Shown: positions 1 through 6,588, numbered from the stretch's first letter. The stretch: DNA of 8,069 nucleotides from Spirochaetales bacterium (GCA_017962865.1 JAGCUM010000173.1:1-8069); one strand, 5' to 3'. Made by a program: numbers and translations. The notes: a model not told the origin generated them from the letters alone.

Positions 1-1911
1 ATTTCTGCTGATGTATTCCAGGTATTCCTTCTCGGGAACGGGCATCGAGAACAGGAAACCCTGCATCCAGCGGGTACCGAGGGAAACCACCATTTCAAAC
101 TGCTCCTTGGTCTCTATCCCCTCGACTACCGTCACCATTCCCAGATCGGAGAACATGTGGAGGGTGCTCTCCAGGAACCGACGGCTCTTCTGGCCTTCGT
201 CCAGCAGCACCTTGTCCAGCATGACGACCCTGAACGGCAGGCTGAGGACCTGCAGGGCATTAGAGTATCCTGTACCGTAGTCATCGAGAGCAAAGGAGAA
301 CCCCTGCTCTATCATCTGGTTCATGAAGGTGTTCAGGAAGTCGGCATTGCGCGCTGCGGATGACTCGGTGATCTCGAAGCAGATCTTCTTCGGATCCACT
401 CCGCAGCGGTTCACTATTTCGGTGATCCTGTTGGCAGGATTGTGGAAGAACTCCGTGGCTGAAAGATTCACATGGAGCATGTCCACCTCGGGATGCTCGG
501 CAAGGAAAGCGCAGGTCTTCTCGACTACGAACGTATCGAGGAAGATTGCAAGGCCTCTCTTCTCTACCACGGGGATGAATTCGGCAGGATAAATCGGGCC
601 GAGGCTCGGGTCGTTGTAGCGCAGAAGCACCTCCGCCGCATTCACCTTCTGTCCGTCCGCAGAAATCAGCGGCTGGAAGCAGATATAGAGGCCTTCACCT
701 GACTTGACCGAGCGTCTCATGGACTCGTCGACTATCTGCTGGCGCCTGTACTTTGCAAGCAAAGAAGAGTCTATATCGAGCCTGATACGGTGATTATTGA
801 TGACATTATCTGAATTCAGGGCATCATTTATGATTGAAACGAGTTCGTTGGAAGATATCTTTGTGGAAGTGTTGGTACTGGCGACAAGGACCTTTGCCAT
901 CAGGTCCACACTGATTCCGGAGACGTCCCAGTCTCCCTTGAATCTCTCGGCTATTTCGGCCGATATCTGCTCCAGCTCCGCACGGGTGCGGGTCAGAATC
1001 CAGAAGCGGGCATTGGTGTCCCTGAAGAACCAGCTCTTTCGGCCGTGAACGTGTTCGAAATAATCGCCGACCTGACGGGTCAGCGTCTTGCTGGCAAGGT
1101 TTCCGGAACCCCTGTCCAGAGTTGACAGGCCGTCTACGTTGATGACTATGCAGTGCACCTGGCGGTGTCCAAGCTCCCCGTCCAAAAACAGGTGCAGCGC
1201 GGTGGAATTGAAGGCTCCGGAGTCCTCATCCAGCATGGTTTCCGGGCTCTGCAGCGTAAGGTCCCAGAGCATGATGGCCGCAGTCATGGCGGTTCCGGTC
1301 ATGATGATGGCCGGGTGCTTGATCTGGAAAGCCGTAGCAACGGTGACGATGGCCGTGAAGAACAGTATGGTGAGTATCTGCTTTCTTGTCAGTTTCTCCC
1401 TGTTGAAGAACACCATCGATACCAGAATCAGAAGATGGATTGCCATGCTGACATAGAGCAATATGTGCAGAGGCCCCTGGATGAAGCCCAGTTTCCCGTC
1501 CTTTTCGCCTATGGAGAAGATCAGACCGGTGAAAGGATTGATCAGCTGGATTCCCAGAGACAGGGCGGCAGGCACGAGTACCAGCATCATCGCCTTGTCT
1601 TTAGAGAAGGTATACCCGAGTGCATATATCAGATAGATGCACATCAGAAGCGGCATTACGGTCTGCAGGCAATAGAACAGCCCGTTGACAAGATAATTCA
1701 CCCAGACGGGCACGGTAGTTATGTATTCCAGCGTAATGCAGCCTGTGATATCGAGGGCAAGGTCCACCATGGCACACAGAAGGATTATGGAAAACATTTT
1801 GTTCGTGATTGTAGGGAATCTCTTTGCGGAGCCATACTGGATGACAAGGCAGACGAGAAATATCAGTGAGCATAGTTCAAACTGGAACTGGTATTCGAAA
1901 TCAACAAACAT
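1..1911 (-). CDS. 7TM receptor with degenerate GGDEF and EAL domains (3' end cut off)
   Basis: 637 codons are visible, with no stop before the window edge, so the C-terminus is incomplete. About seven hydrophobic segments (near residues 11-27, 39-58, 72-97, 106-128, 143-167, 176-194, 199-216) form a membrane-embedded N-terminal sensor. Residues about 245-370 align with a GGDEF domain, but the active-site motif reads TNARF (299-303) after FFRD, so cyclase activity is very unlikely. An EAL domain follows (about 405-637+): EVL at 427-429 in place of EAL, HVNLS (N482), EITE (E513), LDDYGTGYS (D543, D544), VEGIE (E597) and QGFLF (Q617). The family lysine of LKID is methionine (VMLD, M564). The family degrades or senses cyclic di-GMP; with that lysine lost, this copy may be a weak phosphodiesterase or only a binder (inference). 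ATG at 1911 is the first start after an in-frame TAA and no Shine-Dalgarno precedes it. The gene is divergent from the purine permease. Confidence 0.9.
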   Translation of the reverse strand, partial: MFVDFEYQFQFELCSLIFLVCLVIQYGSAKRFPTITNKMFSIILLCAMVDLALDITGCITLEYITTVPVWVNYLVNGLFYCLQTVMPLLMCIYLIYALGYTFSKDKAMMLVLVPAALSLGIQLINPFTGLIFSIGEKDGKLGFIQGPLHILLYVSMAIHLLILVSMVFFNREKLTRKQILTILFFTAIVTVATAFQIKHPAIIMTGTAMTAAIMLWDLTLQSPETMLDEDSGAFNSTALHLFLDGELGHRQVHCIVINVDGLSTLDRGSGNLASKTLTRQVGDYFEHVHGRKSWFFRDTNARFWILTRTRAELEQISAEIAERFKGDWDVSGISVDLMAKVLVASTNTSTKISSNELVSIINDALNSDNVINNHRIRLDIDSSLLAKYRRQQIVDESMRRSVKSGEGLYICFQPLISADGQKVNAAEVLLRYNDPSLGPIYPAEFIPVVEKRGLAIFLDTFVVEKTCAFLAEHPEVDMLHVNLSATEFFHNPANRITEIVNRCGVDPKKICFEITESSAARNADFLNTFMNQMIEQGFSFALDDYGTGYSNALQVLSLPFRVVMLDKVLLDEGQKSRRFLESTLHMFSDLGMVTVVEGIETKEQFEMVVSLGTRWMQGFLFSMPVPEKEYLEYISRN

Positions 1912-1918
1912 CTGGGTA

Positions 1919-1924
1919 ATTATA
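1919..1924 (-). promoter_or_regulatory. -10 box (TATAAT) close to the start of the EAL-domain gene
   Basis: A perfect TATAAT on the minus strand ends only 7 bases before the ATG at 1911. A poor -35 candidate (TGGAAA, 17 bp upstream) matches the consensus at 4 of 6 positions. If this box is used, transcription would begin at or next to the start codon, giving a leaderless mRNA. That fits the absence of any Shine-Dalgarno sequence. Confidence 0.45.
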
Positions 1925-1960
1925 GTGTATTATCATGCCGATTTCCAGCCGAATAAAGTA

Positions 1961-1970
1961 TGAATATTCA
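1961..1970. repeat. 10-bp perfect palindrome (TGAATATTCA) between divergent genes
   Basis: TGAATATTCA reads the same on both strands and lies between the EAL-gene and permease promoters. It could be a regulator half-site pair, but AT-rich palindromes of this length arise easily by chance. It does not match the ArgR box, which needs a spacer between TGAAT and ATTCA. Confidence 0.25.
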
Positions 1971-1977
1971 ATATAGA

Positions 1978-1991
1978 GTTGCACCTGCAAC
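1978..1991. promoter_or_regulatory. Operator-like inverted repeat GTTGCA-CC-TGCAAC upstream of the permease
   Basis: A perfect 6-bp inverted repeat with a 2-bp centre ends one base before the -35 box of the permease promoter. Its centre is about 43 bp upstream of the expected transcription start, a position used by activators that contact the -35 region; a repressor is equally possible. The same half-site GTTGCA recurs before carA (6496-6547). The regulator is unknown. Confidence 0.45.
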
Positions 1992-1992
1992 C

Positions 1993-2021
1993 TTTACTTC
2001 ATCTGCGTGCAGAACTATAAT
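1993..2021 (+). promoter_or_regulatory. Sigma-70-like promoter of the purine permease
   Basis: A -35 box TTTACT (1993-1998, 4 of 6 consensus matches), a 17-bp spacer and a perfect -10 box TATAAT (2016-2021). Transcription would begin near 2028, giving a leader of about 30 nt, too short to hold a purine riboswitch. Confidence 0.7.
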
Positions 2022-2046
2022 GAGGGTACTGATTCTATATTCACTC

Positions 2047-2053
2047 AAAGGAG
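2047..2053 (+). promoter_or_regulatory. Ribosome binding site AAAGGAG that fixes the permease start
   Basis: AAAGGAG lies 7 bases before the ATG at 2061. It decides in favour of 2061 over the in-frame ATG at 2007, which lies upstream of the -10 box and has no such site. Confidence 0.85.
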
Positions 2054-2060
2054 TTGTACT

Positions 2061-3362
2061 ATGGAGAAATTATTCAAGCTTAAGGAAAGGGGAACGGATG
2101 TCAGGACCGAAATCATGGCCGGCATTACAACGTTCATGACCATGGCTTACATTCTAGCCGTGAACCCCGGAATCCTGTCCGCATCAGGTATGGGCTTCGG
2201 CAGAGTATTCGCCGCAACAGCCATTACCTCGGCAATCGCCACTCTGGTGATGGGACTTCTGGCAAACCTCCCGTTTGCTCTGTCCGCAGGAATGGGACTC
2301 AACGCATTCTTCGCATACACTGTATGTCTCGGAATGGGTTATTCCTGGCAGTGGGCCCTTACAGCAATCTTCTGTGAAGGTATCCTCTTCCTGATTCTGA
2401 CCTTCTTCAATATCCGTGAAGCAATCGTCAACAGCATCCCGCACAGCCTCAAGAAGGCAATCGCCGCAGGTATCGGTCTGTTCATTGCATTCATCGGACT
2501 GCAGAATGCAGGAATCATCGTAGGCGGTGCAACTCTGGTCGAGCTCAGCGGCACATGGTTCAAGGGCGGCGCAGGCGTGGCAATGATCGGTCTGGTCATC
2601 ACGACCCTCCTTCTGATCAAGAAGGTCAAGGGCGCCCTGCTCATCGGCATCGTCATCACCACAATCATCGGAATCCCGTTCGGAGTCACAACCTATGCCG
2701 GCGGATCCTACCTGCCCAGCGCTCCCTACTTCTTCGAGTTCGCTTTCAAGGACATCTTCGCCAACGGAAAGACCATCTTCGACTTCATCGTCGTCATGTT
2801 CACATTCCTCTTCATTGATATGTTCGATACAGTCGGAACACTCATCGGATGTGCCGGCAAGTCAGGCCTGATCGCTGAAGACGGAACAATCCAGAACTGC
2901 AAGGAAGCCCTGTTCGCCGATGCTATCGGAACAACAGTCGGAGCCATCTTCGGAACATCTACCGTCACGACATTCGTCGAGAGCGCCTCCGGTGTTTCCG
3001 AGGGCGGAAGAACCGGTCTCACGGCAGTCACCGTTTCCGTACTGTTCCTGCTTTCGCTGTTCCTCGAGCCGCTGTTCGGATCGATTCCCAGCGCAGCAAC
3101 CGCTCCGGCACTGATCATCGTCGGTGTCATGATGATCTCACCGGTTCTGGACATCGATTTCTCCGACTACACGGAGGCCATCCCGGCGTTCCTTACCATA
3201 CTGTTCATGGTATGTGCCTACAGCATCTCGGATGGTATCATGTTCGGTATGCTGTTCTATGTCCTGGTCAAGATCTTCTCCGGAAAGATCAAGGACATCG
3301 GGGTCACCACATGGATCATCGCCGCACTCTTCGTGGCAAAGATCATCTTCAAGGCGATCTGA
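2061..3362 (+). CDS. NCS2-family purine (probably adenine) permease, AzgA/PbuG/AdeP type
   Basis: 433 aa, the usual length for the AzgA-like branch of nucleobase:cation symporters that import adenine, guanine or hypoxanthine across the inner membrane. Family signatures are clear: AGITTFMTMAYILAVNP (20-36), SAGMGLNAFFAY (75-86), the FIDMFDTVGTLIG stretch in the second half (251-263), and GTSTVTTFVESASG followed by EGGRTG (298-319). Nearly the whole protein is hydrophobic, consistent with the 14-helix 7+7 fold of this family. Substrate cannot be read from sequence alone; adenine is favoured because an adenine deaminase gene follows 70 bp downstream on the same strand. A good promoter and Shine-Dalgarno lie upstream and a strong terminator follows, so the gene can be expressed alone. 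Guanine/hypoxanthine transport remains possible. Confidence 0.95.
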   Translation: MEKLFKLKERGTDVRTEIMAGITTFMTMAYILAVNPGILSASGMGFGRVFAATAITSAIATLVMGLLANLPFALSAGMGLNAFFAYTVCLGMGYSWQWALTAIFCEGILFLILTFFNIREAIVNSIPHSLKKAIAAGIGLFIAFIGLQNAGIIVGGATLVELSGTWFKGGAGVAMIGLVITTLLLIKKVKGALLIGIVITTIIGIPFGVTTYAGGSYLPSAPYFFEFAFKDIFANGKTIFDFIVVMFTFLFIDMFDTVGTLIGCAGKSGLIAEDGTIQNCKEALFADAIGTTVGAIFGTSTVTTFVESASGVSEGGRTGLTAVTVSVLFLLSLFLEPLFGSIPSAATAPALIIVGVMMISPVLDIDFSDYTEAIPAFLTILFMVCAYSISDGIMFGMLFYVLVKIFSGKIKDIGVTTWIIAALFVAKIIFKAI

Positions 3363-3390
3363 TTCGAAATACAGTAATTTGTTCAATCCT

Positions 3391-3418
3391 GCCGCAGGTT
3401 CTTCCTGCGGCGTTTTTT
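3391..3418 (+). terminator. Rho-independent terminator between the permease gene and ade
   Basis: A perfect 8-bp GC-rich stem GCCGCAGG/CCTGCGGC with a 5-nt loop (TTCTT), then G and six T (3413-3418). It begins 28 bases after the permease stop and ends 14 bases before the ade start codon. As placed it either ends a monocistronic permease mRNA or acts as a leaky or regulated attenuator in front of ade. Confidence 0.92.
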
Positions 3419-3421
3419 ACC

Positions 3422-3427
3422 GGGGGT
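3422..3427 (+). promoter_or_regulatory. Weak ribosome binding site of ade (GGGGGT)
   Basis: GGGGGT differs by one base from GGAGGT and lies 5 bases before the ATG at 3433. It is squeezed directly behind the T-run of the terminator, so a terminated transcript would lack it. Confidence 0.5.
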
Positions 3428-3432
3428 AGATC

Positions 3433-5172
3433 ATGCAGAAGAAAGAGCTTCAGAGATTGATCAACGTTTCAAGAGGACGTTATCGGGCAGATCTCCGCAT
3501 CACCAACTGCCACATCGTGGATGTCTTCAACAAGGAAATCTTCGATTCAGATATCTACATCGTAGACGGCTTGATTGCGGGTTTCGGCGAACCGTGGTTC
3601 CCGGAGGCCCATGAAGTAGTGGATGCCAAGGGCATGTATGTCGTGCCCGGTTTCATCGACAGCCATCTGCACATAGAGTCTTCGCACCTCTCCCCCGCAG
3701 AATTCTCGCGGCTCGTGGTCCCGTGCGGAACCACCACCGCCATTGCCGATCCCCACGAGATCGTCAATGTATGCGGCCTGGACGGCTTCGAGTACATGCT
3801 CCGGGCCACGGAGAACCTACCGCTTTCGGTCTTCCTGCAGGTTCCCTCCTGCGTGCCCTGCACCCCGTATGAGAATTCGGGAGCAAAGATAGGACCGGAG
3901 GAAATCAAGAAGGTAATCAACAATCCAAGGGTCCTGGGCCTGGGCGAGGTGATGGACTTCGTCGGAGTCTGTGCCGCAAAGGACGAGGTCATGGACAAGC
4001 TGCTTGTCGCAAAGAAGGCAGGCAAGATGATCGACGGTCACTACCTCGGATTCGAACCGCGTCTTGATGCCTACTGTGCTGCAGGAATCTCCACGGACCA
4101 TGAATGTTCAAGCGCAAAGGAAATGCTGGACCGCATAAGGCGAGGAATGTACGTCCTGATGCGTCAGGGAACTGCCTGCCATGACCTGGTGAACCTTCTG
4201 AAGGGCATGAACGGCAGAAACACCGACCGCTGTCTGATGTGCACCGATGACTGTGCGGCCAAGACCATGGTCGAAATCGGACACATCGACAACAACGTGC
4301 GCATGGCAATTGCCGAAGGCGTTGACCCGATTACGGCAATCTGCATGGCAACGGTCAATGCAGCCAACTGCTACCGTCTGGATGACCGCGGAGCCATCGC
4401 GCCAGGAAGAAGAGCCGATTTCCTGCTTCTGTCCTCCCTGGACAAGGACTTCCGCGTGGAAGAGGTCTACACCGAGGGCAAACACGTCGCATCCGGACAC
4501 AAATATCTTGTCTCCCCCGTTCATGCCCCCATCGACAAGGTCAGCGGAAGCATGAATGTCAAAGGCCTCAGGGCAGAACGATTCGAGCTCAAGCTCAAAA
4601 GCCCGCACGTTCGGGTCATGAAGGTCCGTCCCGGTTCCGTCGTCACGGAGCAGACCGATGCATGGGTGGATCTGGACAAGAACGGAGTCTGGCGCAGGAA
4701 CAAGGAAGACATCGTCAAGATTGCCGTGGTCGAACGCCACCACGGAACGGGAAACGTGGGTCTGGGCCTCATCAAGGGCCTGAACCTCAGAGGCGGAGCC
4801 ATCGCGACCTCGATAGCACATGATTCACACAACATCATAGTTGCCGGAGACAACGATATCGACATGGATCATGCCGTGCACAAGCTCATCAGAATGGGCG
4901 GAGGCATGGTTGTGGTCAAGGGCGGAAAGATCCTGGAGAGCGTGCAGCATGAGATTGCAGGCCTGATGACGGACCTTCACGGCGAGGTAGTGGCTCAGAA
5001 GCTGGCTTCGATAATCGAAACGGCCAGGCGCGAGCTCGGAATCAGCGTCGGAATGGATCCGTTCATGACGCTGTGTTTCATGTCACTGGTCGTCATCCCG
5101 GAGATCAAGATCACGGATATGGGGCTGTTCGACATCAAGAAGTACGAATTCGTACCTCTTGAAATCGAATGA
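3433..5172 (+). CDS. ade: Adenine deaminase
   Basis: 579 aa, the length typical of the amidohydrolase-superfamily adenine deaminases (AdeC/Ade), which hydrolyse adenine to hypoxanthine and ammonia in the cytoplasm for purine salvage. Metal- and substrate-site motifs are intact: GFIDSHLHIESS (73-84, H78/H80), DPHEIVNV (106-113), GLGEVMDF (169-176, E172), DGHYLG (201-206), STDHECSS (220-227) and CTDD (270-273). The C-terminal Ade-specific domain follows (about 400-579), with VGLGLIKGLNLRGGAIATS and the HDSHNIIVAG stretch. It sits 70 bp behind the permease, from which it is separated by a strong terminator; I see no convincing promoter of its own in that gap, so read-through or a promoter inside the permease gene is needed (inference). 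It ends 9 bp from the end of convergent metK. Confidence 0.97.
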   Translation: MQKKELQRLINVSRGRYRADLRITNCHIVDVFNKEIFDSDIYIVDGLIAGFGEPWFPEAHEVVDAKGMYVVPGFIDSHLHIESSHLSPAEFSRLVVPCGTTTAIADPHEIVNVCGLDGFEYMLRATENLPLSVFLQVPSCVPCTPYENSGAKIGPEEIKKVINNPRVLGLGEVMDFVGVCAAKDEVMDKLLVAKKAGKMIDGHYLGFEPRLDAYCAAGISTDHECSSAKEMLDRIRRGMYVLMRQGTACHDLVNLLKGMNGRNTDRCLMCTDDCAAKTMVEIGHIDNNVRMAIAEGVDPITAICMATVNAANCYRLDDRGAIAPGRRADFLLLSSLDKDFRVEEVYTEGKHVASGHKYLVSPVHAPIDKVSGSMNVKGLRAERFELKLKSPHVRVMKVRPGSVVTEQTDAWVDLDKNGVWRRNKEDIVKIAVVERHHGTGNVGLGLIKGLNLRGGAIATSIAHDSHNIIVAGDNDIDMDHAVHKLIRMGGGMVVVKGGKILESVQHEIAGLMTDLHGEVVAQKLASIIETARRELGISVGMDPFMTLCFMSLVVIPEIKITDMGLFDIKKYEFVPLEIE

Positions 5173-5181
5173 CAACAGTTT

Positions 5182-6225
5182 TCAGATGAAGTGGATCATG
5201 TGATTTCCGCCGGAAATCCTTGAATAATCAAGCCCCGTGAGATTCAGATAATCGGAAATCCCCTTCGGTGTCAGGTCGTAGGCAGATACGACCTCTGCAC
5301 TTACGTCAACCCTCTTTCCCTCTGCATCAATGCCGAAGGCCGATACCGATACGGGCTCGCTGACTCCGATTGCATAGGCAATCTGAATCGATGCGCTTTC
5401 AAAGCCATGCTTCTTGACCATGTCCACTGCGACCCTGCGGGCCATGTAGCAGCCGCTTCTGTCGACCTTGGACGGGTCCTTTCCGCTGAAAGCACCTCCT
5501 CCGACCGGTGCGTATCCGCCGTACTGGTCGCAGACGATCTTCCTGCCTGTCAGGCCGCAGTCGGCAGCAGGTCCCCCGAAGGTCCACAGACCTGCCGGAT
5601 TGATCAGCATCTTCGCTGCCAAGGGGATTCCGTTCTCCTTGAGGAGTGCCAGCGTCCTGGCCTTGACCTGATCGAGGGTAAGACCTTCCTTATGGCATGC
5701 GGAAATCAGGATGGTATCCAAAGGCTTTCTGTAGCCTGCTGCCGAGATATCGGTAGTCACCTGGGTCTTGGCATCGCCGAGGAAGATGGTATCGGGGTTG
5801 GTCTCGATGTCCTTCTCGATTGCCTTGATGATGTCGATTGCAATCTCCTGGCCGTAAGGCAGGTAGTATTTTCCGCCCTTGACGGCATAGCCGAACATCA
5901 TGCCCTGGTCGCCGGCTCCGATGCGCTCGTCGGAATCTACAGCGTTCTCGATCTGGGGGCTCTGGGCCGTAATCAGGTTGATGACCTTGCCGACCTTGTA
6001 GTTGAGACGTTCTCCGACGCTTCGGACTATCGCCTCGTAATCCGGATGGCATGCTGCCGTGATTTCCCCGGCGATCACGACGGTATCGTCCTTTGCAAGG
6101 GTTTCGCAGGCCACGTGTGCCTTGGGGTCGACTTTCAGGATTTCGGTAAGGATTGAGTCGGATATCTGGTCCGCGTATTTGTCCGGATGGTATTTGCTCA
6201 CCATCTCGGTTGAAAACATAGTCAT
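5182..6225 (-). CDS. metK: S-adenosylmethionine synthetase (methionine adenosyltransferase), short divergent form
   Basis: 347 aa, clearly shorter than the roughly 380-400 aa usual for bacterial MetK. It makes S-adenosylmethionine from ATP and methionine. Key motifs are present: HPDKYADQISD (13-23), VACETLAKDDTVV with E41, GAGDQGMMFGYA (103-114), DAKTQVT (K153), GLTGRKI (224-230) and the phosphate-binding loop GGGAFSGKDPSKVDRS (242-257, K249, K253, D255). Departures from the common form: SEGHPDK reads SKYHPDK, the His before GGGAFSGKD is Val (APVGGGAF), and the usual C-terminal YGHFGR region is replaced by SGGNHMIHFI. Active-site residues are kept, so it is probably functional. The start at 6225 is supported by an AAAGGAGG 5 bases upstream. 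The gene is divergent from carA and convergent with ade. I see no SAM riboswitch in its leader. Confidence 0.95.
   Translation of the reverse strand: MTMFSTEMVSKYHPDKYADQISDSILTEILKVDPKAHVACETLAKDDTVVIAGEITAACHPDYEAIVRSVGERLNYKVGKVINLITAQSPQIENAVDSDERIGAGDQGMMFGYAVKGGKYYLPYGQEIAIDIIKAIEKDIETNPDTIFLGDAKTQVTTDISAAGYRKPLDTILISACHKEGLTLDQVKARTLALLKENGIPLAAKMLINPAGLWTFGGPAADCGLTGRKIVCDQYGGYAPVGGGAFSGKDPSKVDRSGCYMARRVAVDMVKKHGFESASIQIAYAIGVSEPVSVSAFGIDAEGKRVDVSAEVVSAYDLTPKGISDYLNLTGLDYSRISGGNHMIHFI
5202..5218. repeat. Inverted repeat GATTTCCG-C-CGGAAATC in the 3' end of metK
   Basis: An 8-bp perfect inverted repeat with a 1-bp centre lies inside the last metK codons, 30 bp beyond the ade stop. It could fold in either convergent transcript and might help ade termination, but no T-run follows on the plus strand, so it is not called a terminator. 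Confidence 0.35.
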
Positions 6226-6230
6226 GCTTT

Positions 6231-6238
6231 CCTCCTTT
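6231..6238 (-). promoter_or_regulatory. Strong ribosome binding site of metK (AAAGGAGG)
   Basis: A near-perfect Shine-Dalgarno on the minus strand, 5 bases before the ATG at 6225. It favours that ATG over the in-frame ATG two codons later. Confidence 0.9.
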
Positions 6239-6285
6239 AGCTATTTTAGGGAATTGCCATTAAACATCTTGCACAATCCGACTTG

Positions 6286-6313
6286 TGTATAATCCCGATT
6301 GCTATGTTGTCAA
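6286..6313 (-). promoter_or_regulatory. Sigma-70-like promoter of metK
   Basis: On the minus strand a perfect -35 TTGACA (6313-6308), a 16-bp spacer and a -10 TATACA (6291-6286, 4 of 6 matches). Transcription would begin near 6279, giving a leader of about 54 nt. Confidence 0.7.
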
Positions 6314-6319
6314 TCCTCA

Positions 6320-6335
6320 ATTGGCACTAGCCAAT
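6320..6335. repeat. Hairpin palindrome ATTGGC-ACTA-GCCAAT upstream of the metK -35 box
   Basis: A perfect 6-bp inverted repeat with a 4-bp centre, 6 bp upstream of the metK -35 box. It may be an operator for a metK regulator or the structured end of a small intergenic element. It has no T-run, so it is not a rho-independent terminator. Confidence 0.45.
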
Positions 6336-6336
6336 C

Positions 6337-6382
6337 TCGTCTTTCCGCCTTGCACTCGGAATTCTTCACTTCGTCGTCTTTC
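6337..6382. repeat. 9-bp direct repeat TCGTCTTTC
   Basis: TCGTCTTTC occurs at 6337-6345 and again at 6374-6382, 37 bp apart. It lies in the part of the intergenic region that has a GC content closer to coding DNA than the AT-rich flank. A repeat this short could be chance. Confidence 0.3.
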
Positions 6383-6495
6383 TGCAATCTTTTTTCTGGC
6401 AGTTCCCTGACGGAGCAAGTAGATGTTAAATCCCGTCGGACTTGAAATATATCGAATCGGGGAAAATATGTAAAGGCCATATAAGTAGTTTCTAT

Positions 6496-6546
6496 TGCAA
6501 CAAATGTTGCACATGAAAAGTTGCAAAACCGCCTAGGTATGTTGCA
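6496..6546. promoter_or_regulatory. Cluster of four GTTGCA half-sites upstream of carA
   Basis: TGCAAC (6496-6501) and GTTGCA (6506-6511) form an inverted repeat with a 4-bp centre. Two more direct copies of GTTGCA, each followed by A, begin at 6520 and 6541, 21 bp (two helical turns) apart. The half-site matches the palindrome before the purine permease. A regulator of nucleotide-related genes is a reasonable inference; its identity cannot be told. Confidence 0.45.
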
Positions 6547-6588
6547 ATAAACAATCGGTTTTGGTAAGTTGTTGTAGATATGACAAGC

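Noticed and set aside
1153..1869. 238-codon open frame on the plus strand
   Set aside because: It lies antisense to the 7TM/EAL gene, whose recognised domains cover the region; its translation is low-complexity and rich in His/Gln with no family likeness.
2007..2060. Earlier ATG start for the permease
   Set aside because: It lies upstream of the TATAAT box and adds 18 residues not typical of the family; the ATG at 2061 has AAAGGAG at ideal distance.
1912..2060. Purine riboswitch before the permease
   Set aside because: The conserved three-way-junction core is not found, and the predicted leader of about 30 nt is too short.
4108..4821. 237-codon open frame on the minus strand
   Set aside because: Antisense shadow of ade, which has intact catalytic motifs throughout; the translation resembles no protein.
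5407..6156. 249-codon open frame on the plus strand
   Set aside because: Antisense shadow of metK, driven by codon composition; no motifs.
6226..6480. SAM riboswitch before metK
   Set aside because: No SAM-I consensus core or terminator stem is seen on the minus strand, and the predicted leader is only about 54 nt.
6317..6526. 69-codon open frame on the minus strand upstream of metK
   Set aside because: No Shine-Dalgarno, an AT-rich first half with odd Cys/Tyr/Asn content, and the metK -35 box directly behind its stop. Treated as part of the intergenic region, though its basic tail is noted as a finding.
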